From Nitrospira sp. (GTDB lineage Bacteria > Nitrospirota > Nitrospiria > Nitrospirales > Nitrospiraceae), in assembly GCA_005116795.1 (NCBI GenBank), contig SWDL01000159.1:1-5493 (forward strand): a DNA stretch of 5,493 nt, read 5' to 3'. Each line of letters starts with the position of its first letter. The first letter of the stretch is position 1. Positions 1 through 5,465 of the stretch are shown piece after piece. A program made the translations under genes and the position numbers. The notes beneath the pieces are model-generated. The model was not told where the DNA came from, did not search any database, and saw only the letters and a program-made list of their open reading frames with translations.

Positions 1-14
1 CGCTCTTCCGATCT
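1..14. other. Probable residual Illumina adapter at contig end
   Basis: The first 14 bases, CGCTCTTCCGATCT, are identical to the 3' end of the Illumina TruSeq read-1 adapter as I remember it. The match ends at the ligation T. Translation through the junction also argues that these bases are not genomic. The codon spanning 14-16 reads TCG (Ser), where GspF-family proteins normally have Pro two residues before a conserved Phe (P-x-F-x-x-x-Y). Replacing the adapter T with C would give CCG (Pro). Real genomic sequence probably starts at base 15. Confidence 0.85.
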
Positions 15-652
15 CGACCTTTGTCGCGATTTACGGCGACCAGGCCAAATCGCTGCCGCCGGCGACTCTGATCCTCATGAATCTGGTGAAAGTCATCCAG
101 GGATGGTTTCCGCTCTTCTTGCTGGGGGCTGTGGCCGGGGCGATGGCCTTCCGATACTGGTATCGGAGTGAGTTGGGACGGCCTGTCTGGGATCGATGGC
201 TCCTCGCGCTGCCCGGCTTAGGGGCGCTGCTGACCAGGCATTACACCATCCAGCTCACCAGGACGCTGGCAACGGTGTTGGCCGGGGGCATTCCGCTGCT
301 GGAAGCCCTGCACATCGCCAAGGGCTCGGTCACCAACCGTGAAGTGTCGGATGCGCTCGGCGGGGCCGTCGATCGGGTCAGGAGCGGGGAAACCTTGGCC
401 GCCTCATTGGCCGACGTGAAGACCATTCCGGCAATGGCGCTGGAAATGATCGCGGTGGGGGAAGAAACGGGCTCCTTGGAGACGATGCTGCGCGACGTGG
501 CTGAGTTTTATGAATCCGAATTGGATATGCGGCTCAGCCAGTTGACGACCTGGATCGAACCGGTGCTGATCCTGGTCATGGGACTGTTCGTCGGGACGAT
601 CGTCGTCATCATGTACCTGCCGGTGTTCCAAATGGCCGGGACCGTCCAATAG
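2..652 (+). CDS. gspF: GspF/PilC/MshG-family inner-membrane platform protein, 5'-truncated
   Basis: This is the C-terminal part of the polytopic platform protein of type II secretion and type IV pilus machines, which sits in the inner membrane and couples the assembly ATPase to pilin extraction. The frame is open from base 2. The family signature F-V-A-I-Y followed by LPPAT lies upstream of the first ATG at 77, so that ATG is internal and the gene runs off the window. Numbering the 216 visible residues from base 2, a membrane segment lies at about 35-53. The second T2SSF domain follows, with RTLATVLAGGIPLLEAL at 87-103 and the GEETGSL motif at 153-159. The final hydrophobic segment at about 186-209 contains IEPVLIL and ends in MYLPVF, as is typical. 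A full protein is about 400 residues, so roughly the first half is missing. The first four to five residues are probably adapter-derived. The stop is 9 bp before the ATPase gene. The family is certain; whether it serves a pilus or a secretion system is not. Confidence 0.93.
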   Translation, partial: ALPISTFVAIYGDQAKSLPPATLILMNLVKVIQGWFPLFLLGAVAGAMAFRYWYRSELGRPVWDRWLLALPGLGALLTRHYTIQLTRTLATVLAGGIPLLEALHIAKGSVTNREVSDALGGAVDRVRSGETLAASLADVKTIPAMALEMIAVGEETGSLETMLRDVAEFYESELDMRLSQLTTWIEPVLILVMGLFVGTIVVIMYLPVFQMAGTVQ

Positions 653-656
653 GGGA
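651..656 (+). promoter_or_regulatory. Ribosome binding site of the ATPase gene
   Basis: AGGGGA overlaps the stop codon of the platform-protein gene and lies 5 nt before the ATG at 662. It supports that start and suggests translation passes directly from the upstream gene. Confidence 0.6.
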
Positions 657-661
657 ACGCC

Positions 662-2389
662 ATGTCACGCGCCACCGTCCGTAAACGTCTGAGCGAAGTC
701 CTGGTCTCCCAGGGACTGCTGACCCATGAAGCCGTCGAGGAAGCCTTGGCCCGGATGAGCCCCGCGCAAACCTCTCTCGGCGATCTGCTGCTGCAAGATC
801 ACGCCCTGACGGAAGAACAACTCGGCCGGGCCCTCGCGGAACAATACGGACTGGTGTTCGAGTCGCTCCAGGACTGTCGAGTCAACCCCGACTTTTATCA
901 TTCTGTGCCCGTTGAACTCATGCACCGGCACCCCTTTGTCCCGCTGGACGAGTATGACGGGGCGCTCGTGATCGCCGTGCCGGACCCGCACGACCTGCCG
1001 TCGCTGGATGAACTGGAGCTGATGCTCAATCGCCCGCTGCTCTTGCGTGTGAGCACCAAGACCTCGATCCAGGCCGCCTTGTCCCGCAGCGAAGGCTCCA
1101 TGCAGGCGCTGAAGGCGATTGAGGCCGAATACCGCTCCGTCCTGGTCCGAGAAGACGAACGGGGCGACGAAGTCCTCTCGGTCGAGAAGATCACCAAGGA
1201 CCAGAGCCCCGTCGTCAAACTGGTCGATACGATCTTATTGAGCGCACTGGAGAAGCGGGCCAGCGACATTCACATTGAACCGACGGATCGAGCCGTCCAA
1301 GTCCGATTCCGTCTGGACGGCATCCTCATTCCGGCCTTGGAACCGTTGGATATCAAGCTCCACGCGTCTCTGGTCTCCCGTCTGAAAGTCATGTCCGAGC
1401 TGGACATCGCCGAGCGGCGGATTCCGCAGGACGGCCGGTTCGGCATCCGCATCGATCGGAAGCGGGTCGACTTTCGCGTCTCCGTGCTGCCCAGTTCATT
1501 CGGCGAATCGGTTGTCATCCGGATTCTCGATCGGGAGTCCATCACCGCCGGCGTGAGCGCCCTTCGGCTGGATCGCCTGGGCTTTACCCTGTCGGACCTC
1601 AAGCGCTTTCGGCGCGCCATTCACGAACCCTACGGCATGGTGCTGGTCACCGGCCCGACCGGGAGCGGGAAGACCACCACGCTCTATGCCGCCATCACCG
1701 AGATCAATACGGTGGAGGATAAGCTCATTACCATCGAGGATCCGGTGGAATATCACCTGCCGGGGGTCGTCCAGATCCAGGTCAATGAAAAAAAGGGGCT
1801 GACCTTTGCCCGCGGACTGCGATCGATCCTACGTCATGACCCGGATAAGGTCATGGTCGGCGAAATCCGGGATGCCGAGACGGCGCAGATCGCCATCCAG
1901 TCGGCCTTGACCGGCCACCTGGTGTTCACCACCGTCCACGCGAACAACGCCTTCGACGTCATCGGACGGTTCGTGAATATGGGGATCGAGCCCTACAATT
2001 TCGTCTCGTCCCTCAATTGTATTCTGGCCCAACGGCTGCTTCGGATGAATTGTCTCAACTGTCGAGAGCAGGTGGCCCTGGACCCTCAAGAAGCCGAGAT
2101 CTCAGGTCTTGATTTTACCCGCTATAAGACGGTCCCATTCCATCGCGGGCGGGGCTGCGAGGCCTGCCACGGGACGGGCTATCGGGGACGGCAAAACATC
2201 ACCGAGTTCCTCCACCTGTCCGACGAAATCAAGGAGATGATCCTGGCGCGAAAACCGCCGACAGAGATCCGCCTCCGCGCGGTGGCGGACGGCATGACCA
2301 GCATGCGGCAGTCGGCCATGGCGAAGGTCCTGGCGGGCGAAACGACGCTGAAGGAGATCAATCGCGTCAGTGCGGTGGATCCGATCTAG
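662..2389 (+). CDS. gspE: GspE/PilB/MshE-family assembly ATPase
   Basis: Cytoplasmic hexameric ATPase that powers pseudopilus or pilus assembly through the GspF-type platform protein. The 575-residue length is usual for the family. Residues 9-61 form two tandem 24-residue MshEN-like motifs separated by five residues, and the rest of the N-terminal domain runs to about 142. The N2 and catalytic domains begin near 180 (SPVVKLVDTIL, then RASDIHIEP at 199-207). Walker A is GPTGSGKTT at 331-339. The Asp box is ITIEDPVEYH at 356-365. Walker B is VMVGEIRD at 397-404. The His box is TGHLVFTTVHA at 417-427. Paired cysteines C464/C467 and C499/C502 form the zinc-binding site typical of assembly (GspE/PilB/MshE) rather than retraction (PilT) ATPases. 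The stretch HANNAFDVIGRF and the following residues recall MshE. The start at 662 is supported by a good Shine-Dalgarno and by the MshEN motif starting at residue 9. An A7G4 run at 1788-1798 is noted separately. The enzyme looks intact; the exact machine it serves is unresolved. Confidence 0.96.
   Translation: MSRATVRKRLSEVLVSQGLLTHEAVEEALARMSPAQTSLGDLLLQDHALTEEQLGRALAEQYGLVFESLQDCRVNPDFYHSVPVELMHRHPFVPLDEYDGALVIAVPDPHDLPSLDELELMLNRPLLLRVSTKTSIQAALSRSEGSMQALKAIEAEYRSVLVREDERGDEVLSVEKITKDQSPVVKLVDTILLSALEKRASDIHIEPTDRAVQVRFRLDGILIPALEPLDIKLHASLVSRLKVMSELDIAERRIPQDGRFGIRIDRKRVDFRVSVLPSSFGESVVIRILDRESITAGVSALRLDRLGFTLSDLKRFRRAIHEPYGMVLVTGPTGSGKTTTLYAAITEINTVEDKLITIEDPVEYHLPGVVQIQVNEKKGLTFARGLRSILRHDPDKVMVGEIRDAETAQIAIQSALTGHLVFTTVHANNAFDVIGRFVNMGIEPYNFVSSLNCILAQRLLRMNCLNCREQVALDPQEAEISGLDFTRYKTVPFHRGRGCEACHGTGYRGRQNITEFLHLSDEIKEMILARKPPTEIRLRAVADGMTSMRQSAMAKVLAGETTLKEINRVSAVDPI
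1788..1855 (+). other. A7G4 slippery tract followed by a 7-bp hairpin inside the ATPase gene
   Basis: The codons GAA AAA AAG GGG contain the heptamer A AAA AAG in the correct phase (1789-1795), the same heptamer used in E. coli dnaX frameshifting. A -1 shift would add 14 codons and stop at the TGA at 1837-1839. CATGACC (1835-1841) and GGTCATG (1849-1855) form a perfect 7-bp stem with a 7-nt loop. The stem begins about 39 nt after the tract, much further than the usual stimulator distance, and no strong upstream Shine-Dalgarno stimulator is evident. The sequence is plain; a functional role is speculative. Confidence 0.2.
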
Positions 2390-2391
2390 CT

Positions 2392-2397
2392 GAGGGA
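2392..2397 (+). promoter_or_regulatory. Ribosome binding site of the PilM-like gene
   Basis: GAGGGA lies 11 nt before the ATG at 2409, a little far but plausible. It falls within the 19-bp gap after the ATPase stop codon. Confidence 0.45.
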
Positions 2398-2408
2398 ACA
2401 CACTACTG

Positions 2409-3416
2409 ATGTGGCGATCGTTCGGCAACCCAGACTGCGCGCTGAAAATCGGCGTCCAAGGCGCCGCCTGGGTTGACGCGCACCGTGGGATCACCGGTCG
2501 CGTGAATCCCCGCTACCACATGGTCGATCTGCCCGCCGGCGCCATCCGTCCGTCACCGATGGAGCCCAACATCGTGGACATGGCGGTCGTCGAATCGCGC
2601 CTCCGGGAGCTGATTCTGCCTGAACCAGGCGGGCGGTGGCTGCAACGGCTCGGACTACCCGCGCTCTTGCGCCCGATCTGTCTCGTGCTCCCGGACCTCG
2701 CTGTTCGAGTCGGTCTTCTCACCGTCGATGCGTTCCCGGATCGCTTCGCGGAACAGGAGGCCCTCGTTCGCTGGCGGTTGGAGCAGGATCGCCTGTTTCC
2801 CATGGCAGGAACCCGCGTGGCCTTCCAGACGTTCGGCCGACACAGCAAGAAGCCGAACGCCCCGCAGACGGTCCTCGCCGTCGTGATCCGGGACCCCATC
2901 CTATCTCAGTATGACCAGCTCTGCGAGCGGCTCGGGCTGTCGGTGGTCGACCTGGATATCAGCACGTTCCGACTCTGGAACCTCTGGATCCGAGGAGCCG
3001 GGGACGCGGAATCCCAGCAGCCTGACAGTGGGATCGTGTGGCTCAATCTCCTGGACGGTGGGTTCACCATTGCCGTCTTTCAGAGCGGAGCCCCCGTCTT
3101 CTTCCGAAACAAACCGCTTCCCTCCGGCAAGGCAACCGAACCACGCCCGAGGATTCCCGCCGAGTACGTGGTCAACGAGCTGACCAGTTCGCTCTTGTAC
3201 TGCCAGGAACAACAGCCGAAATTGGTCCCGAATCGGCTGGTGCTGGTCGGAGAGGACCTCCCTCCGGGACTCAGCAAGGATATTCTGCAAGCCTGTCGGT
3301 TGGAGGTGTTCGAACTGGGCTGGGACAGGGCTGAGTCGCTCGGCTGGTCTCAGGCGAGTGACCACTCACCGCCGGCCGTCCTGGAGGCGGTCGCGGGCCT
3401 CGCAGGCGCGGCGTAG
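2409..3416 (+). CDS. pilM: PilM/MshI/GspL-like actin-fold pilus assembly protein, divergent
   Basis: Probable cytoplasmic, actin-fold scaffold that binds the N-terminal tail of the PilN-like protein encoded next and joins the membrane complex to the motor. The 335-residue length fits PilM (about 350). Visible PilM-like landmarks are an N-terminal strand around ALKIGVQG (11-18), LPAGAIRPSP (41-50) followed by a helix, the CLVLPD strand (91-96), and the EQEALVRWRLEQD helix (115-127). A second lobe follows, with GIVWLNLLDGG (208-218), a GAPVFFR strand (227-233), LVLVGEDLPPGL (277-288) and a final AVAGLAG. The nucleotide-binding loops are poor matches to actin-fold consensus: the first glycine loop lacks the usual acidic residue, and N213 stands where many PilMs have Asp. 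I see no convincing membrane segment, so a full GspL is less likely. The start at 2409 is supported by the N-terminal strand falling immediately after it. The assignment rests mainly on position before PilN/PilO and overall pattern. Confidence 0.78.
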   Translation: MWRSFGNPDCALKIGVQGAAWVDAHRGITGRVNPRYHMVDLPAGAIRPSPMEPNIVDMAVVESRLRELILPEPGGRWLQRLGLPALLRPICLVLPDLAVRVGLLTVDAFPDRFAEQEALVRWRLEQDRLFPMAGTRVAFQTFGRHSKKPNAPQTVLAVVIRDPILSQYDQLCERLGLSVVDLDISTFRLWNLWIRGAGDAESQQPDSGIVWLNLLDGGFTIAVFQSGAPVFFRNKPLPSGKATEPRPRIPAEYVVNELTSSLLYCQEQQPKLVPNRLVLVGEDLPPGLSKDILQACRLEVFELGWDRAESLGWSQASDHSPPAVLEAVAGLAGAA

Positions 3417-3420
3417 AGGA
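3415..3420 (+). promoter_or_regulatory. Ribosome binding site that sets the PilN-like start
   Basis: AGAGGA overlaps the PilM-like stop codon and lies 9 nt before the ATG at 3430. It favours 3430 over an upstream in-frame ATG at 3358, which would overlap the PilM-like gene by 59 bp and add an implausible arginine-rich leader. Confidence 0.6.
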
Positions 3421-3429
3421 CACTCACTG

Positions 3430-4005
3430 ATGATCAAGGGCCGGCCGCCTCTTCACATCAACCTCAGTGCGCGCGTACGTGCGTCCGTGCGTCCGCTGGG
3501 CTGGATCCTGCTCGCGCTGTGCCTGGCGCTGGCCGTCGGCATTGTCACGGAAATCCAGCAAGCGGCCTCACTGGCACTGCGCATCGCCGAGATCAGTCCG
3601 GCTCTTGCCCGCGTTCGTGATCAGGATCGTCAGCTTCAGGTTGAAAGTGGAAAAGCCGGTGTTGATGTGTCGGATGGGGCGATCAAGCAGTTGCCTGTGC
3701 AAGTCGGCTTCGCCAAGCAGCTCGTGGCCAAGCGGACCTTTTCGTGGACGGCGTTCTTGAGCGACCTGGAAGAAGCCGTACCGTCTCGCGTGTCGATCCA
3801 CTCCATTCGAGTGGAGGCCAAGGCTTCGCTGATCCGTTTGGCGGGGTCGGCCACGTCCCTTCAAGACGTGACGACGTTTGCCCGGCGCCTGGACGATCAC
3901 CGGAGCTTTGCCGACCCGGCGTTGGTTCAGCATCGCGGGCAAGAGGATGGCCATATCGAGTTCGACCTGACCGTTACCTATACCCCGACACCGAGATCAG
4001 GATGA
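3430..4005 (+). CDS. pilN: PilN-like inner-membrane alignment protein
   Basis: Bitopic inner-membrane protein of the PilMNOP alignment complex. By family knowledge its short cytoplasmic tail binds PilM and its periplasmic part pairs with PilO. The 191-residue protein begins with a basic tail carrying HINLSAR (9-15), matching the INL motif by which PilN docks onto PilM. A single membrane helix follows at about 22-41 (PLGWILLALCLALAVGIVT region). A helical segment runs to about 100, then FSWTAFLSDLEEAVPSRV (104-121), a PilN hallmark, leads into the ferredoxin-like domain ending in FDLTVTY (178-184). The start at 3430 is chosen because it has a Shine-Dalgarno, places the INL motif at the expected distance and leaves a 13-bp gap after the PilM-like gene. 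Its stop overlaps the next start in an ATGA arrangement, so translation is probably coupled. Confidence 0.88.
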   Translation: MIKGRPPLHINLSARVRASVRPLGWILLALCLALAVGIVTEIQQAASLALRIAEISPALARVRDQDRQLQVESGKAGVDVSDGAIKQLPVQVGFAKQLVAKRTFSWTAFLSDLEEAVPSRVSIHSIRVEAKASLIRLAGSATSLQDVTTFARRLDDHRSFADPALVQHRGQEDGHIEFDLTVTYTPTPRSG

Positions 4006-4583
4006 AACAGCTCACGGAACATCTGCGCCGTCTGGCCAAGGAGCCCTACGCGCCGCTCCTTCCATGGGGAGCTTTGGCGACGGCGCTCACGCTGGTCTGG
4101 CTCCTCATCCAGTCCCTGCTGGTGGGGCCGGCCCAGGACCGGCTGACTCAATTGGAGAGTGACTGGGGGACGGCCCGTCAAGTGCTCCTCCAGCGCCATG
4201 AGGCTCGCCGGACGAAGCAGGAGATGTCCCGGTTCATGAGCGCCTTGCCCACCACGCAGGAATTTGCGCCGTTGGCGCTGGCCATTTCAGAAGAGGCCAA
4301 GCGGTATGGCGTCAAGTTGCCCGCCCTGTCCTACCGGCTGGACAAGCCCGAGGCCGGCATGGCGCCCAAGGCGCTCTTCCTGGGAACGGCGACGGGGCGC
4401 TACGAAGATCTCCGACGATTCATCTATCATCTTGAAACGTACAAACAACTGTTGTTCATCGAGGACCTGACCGTCCTGCGCACCAATACCAGGTCCGGAG
4501 ACGCCGTGACGGTCAACATTCAAATCGCGACCTATCTGCGAGGGGGGCCGCCGTCCGGCCCGGCCAAACCGAAGCCGACATGA
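4002..4583 (+). CDS. pilO: PilO-like (GspM-related) inner-membrane alignment protein
   Basis: Bitopic partner of PilN in the inner-membrane alignment complex; by family knowledge it forms PilN-PilO heterodimers in the periplasm and contacts the PilP-like protein. The 193-residue protein has a short cytoplasmic tail and one membrane helix at about 22-42. A charged helical, probably coiled-coil segment lies at about 46-82. A ferredoxin-like domain follows with LGTATGRYEDLRRF (127-140), LETYKQLLFIEDL (144-156) and the closing VNIQIATYL (171-179), all typical of PilO. The tail is short, Pro/Gly/Lys-rich and probably disordered. The start at 4002 overlaps the PilN-like stop (ATGA). A longer in-frame ORF from 3744 would overlap PilN by about 260 bp and encodes a leader without family features, so it is rejected. 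The stop again overlaps the next start by 4 bp. Confidence 0.87.
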   Translation: MKQLTEHLRRLAKEPYAPLLPWGALATALTLVWLLIQSLLVGPAQDRLTQLESDWGTARQVLLQRHEARRTKQEMSRFMSALPTTQEFAPLALAISEEAKRYGVKLPALSYRLDKPEAGMAPKALFLGTATGRYEDLRRFIYHLETYKQLLFIEDLTVLRTNTRSGDAVTVNIQIATYLRGGPPSGPAKPKPT

Positions 4584-5206
4584 GCGAACAACAGAAAAAG
4601 CTCGTCATGATCGGATTGATGAGCCTCTGCGTGCTGGCCGTGGTCTGGCGTGTCCTGGGCACAGAAGAGCCCGCCCATGTGCCCCTCAAGTACGTCTCCG
4701 GCCAACCCGGTCCTCGGGAGGGGAGTGGGGGACAACCGGACAGCGGCCTTCGGCCGGCCGGCGTGGATCAACTCCTGCCGGGCCATGCCAAGGCGACGCA
4801 TGAGTTCAAGAAACCCAAGAATATTTTCGCTCCCCTCAATATGAGGGAAGAGCAGGCTGAGACAGCGGGCAAGCCTGTCGCGCGTGGGGGAGGTCGGCGA
4901 CCGCTCGGCTCCTTCGTTCCGCCGAGCGCGGTGGCGGCGCCACCTCCACCTCCACCGTCGCCGGAAGAGCTTGCCGCTCAGGCCGCGCGCGACGAGCTGG
5001 GACGATACCGCTATCTGGGCTATCTGAATCGTCAGGGACGCAATCAAGCGGTGCTGGCCAAAGAACAGAAGCTCCACATTGTGTGGACAGGGGAGACGAT
5101 CGAGGGCCGGGTGATGGTAAAGGCGATCACGTCCACCGCTGTGACGCTGCAAGAGGTCCCCTCGCAGGTGGAACAGATTCTCCAACTTTCATCAGAAGGC
5201 GGGTAG
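4580..5206 (+). CDS. GspC/PilP-like anchored periplasmic protein with proline-rich linker
   Basis: Probable link between the PilN/PilO complex and an outer-membrane secretin. The 208-residue protein has a short N-terminal tail and a membrane helix at about 8-26 (LVMIGLMSLCVLAVVWRVL). A long low-complexity region follows, with the motif FKKPKNIFAPL at 76-86, reminiscent of the RNPF-type element in PilP/GspC proteins, and six consecutive prolines at 121-126. A compact C-terminal domain at about 142-202 contains YLGYLNRQGRNQAVLA, then TGETIEGRVMVKAI and TAVTLQEV, the pattern of the small beta domain shared by GspC (HR domain) and PilP. The only early cysteine, C17, is preceded by L rather than G/A/S, so the lipobox of classical PilP is absent and the topology is more like GspC. 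The start is part of an ATGA overlap with the PilO-like gene and has little Shine-Dalgarno, which implies coupling. The role is inferred from domain pattern and position. Confidence 0.75.
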   Translation: MSEQQKKLVMIGLMSLCVLAVVWRVLGTEEPAHVPLKYVSGQPGPREGSGGQPDSGLRPAGVDQLLPGHAKATHEFKKPKNIFAPLNMREEQAETAGKPVARGGGRRPLGSFVPPSAVAAPPPPPPSPEELAAQAARDELGRYRYLGYLNRQGRNQAVLAKEQKLHIVWTGETIEGRVMVKAITSTAVTLQEVPSQVEQILQLSSEGG

Positions 5207-5222
5207 AAGTCGGCGTCATCAC

Positions 5223-5465
5223 ATGAGTGCCTGTCACGTCCCTCATCGACGCGGAAATCCTGACCGGCGTCAGGGCGTTCGCAGCATCTGCCTGCTGAGC
5301 GCGACGTGTCTCATCATCAGCCTTGGACTCATCCCCTGGAGCCATGTCTACGCAGAAGCCTCTCACGAGGCCGGCCCTCCGTCATCACTCAGCGGACCGC
5401 CCGTCATCCGTCTCGCCGGCGACGGCCGACTCTCCATCGGAGTTCCGAGAGATCGCCTCGCCTGA
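5223..5465 (+). CDS. Short exported protein, possibly broken start of a secretin/STN-type protein
   Basis: This 80-codon ORF begins 16 bp after the GspC/PilP-like gene, the usual place for the secretin (PilQ/GspD/MshL). It has an arginine-rich n-region, a hydrophobic core at about 21-38 and a plausible signal peptidase I site after VYA at 42-44, so the product is probably exported. The mature part includes VIRLAGDGRLSIGVPRDRL (61-79), which resembles the opening strand of secretin N-terminal (STN-like) domains. It then meets a TGA at 5463-5465. A mature product of 36 residues would be unusual, so a frameshift, point error or real pseudogene near the contig end is possible. The other two plus-strand frames are open at the window end, but neither gives a recognisable continuation. 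No strong Shine-Dalgarno precedes the ATG. The secretin identity is an inference from position and a short motif only. Confidence 0.45.
   Translation: MSACHVPHRRGNPDRRQGVRSICLLSATCLIISLGLIPWSHVYAEASHEAGPPSSLSGPPVIRLAGDGRLSIGVPRDRLA

Noticed and set aside
77..652. ATG at 77 as the true start of the platform protein
   Set aside because: The frame is open upstream to base 2, and the residues there (F-V-A-I-Y and LPPAT) match the conserved interior of GspF-family proteins. The gene is truncated, not short.
2487..2510. Imperfect GGGATCAC / GTG-A-ATCCC hairpin early in the PilM-like gene
   Set aside because: It has a short stem with a bulge inside coding sequence and no sign of a regulatory context. 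Such structures are expected by chance in GC-rich DNA.
3358..3429. Upstream in-frame extension of the PilN-like gene
   Set aside because: It overlaps the PilM-like gene by 59 bp, encodes an arginine-rich leader unlike PilN, and the ATG at 3430 has a good Shine-Dalgarno.
3744..4001. Upstream in-frame extension of the PilO-like gene
   Set aside because: It lies wholly within the PilN-like gene in another frame and encodes sequence without PilO features. The ATGA overlap at 4002 gives the expected N-terminus.
4744..4756. CGGCC-TTC-GGCCG hairpin as a terminator
   Set aside because: It lies inside the PilP-like coding sequence, has only a 5-bp stem and is not followed by a T tract.
4532..5185. 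217-codon minus-strand ORF opposite the PilP-like gene
   Set aside because: It mirrors a strongly supported plus-strand gene, its product is rich in His/Arg with no recognisable domain, and high GC content favours such antisense open frames. The other minus-strand ORFs were dismissed for the same reason.
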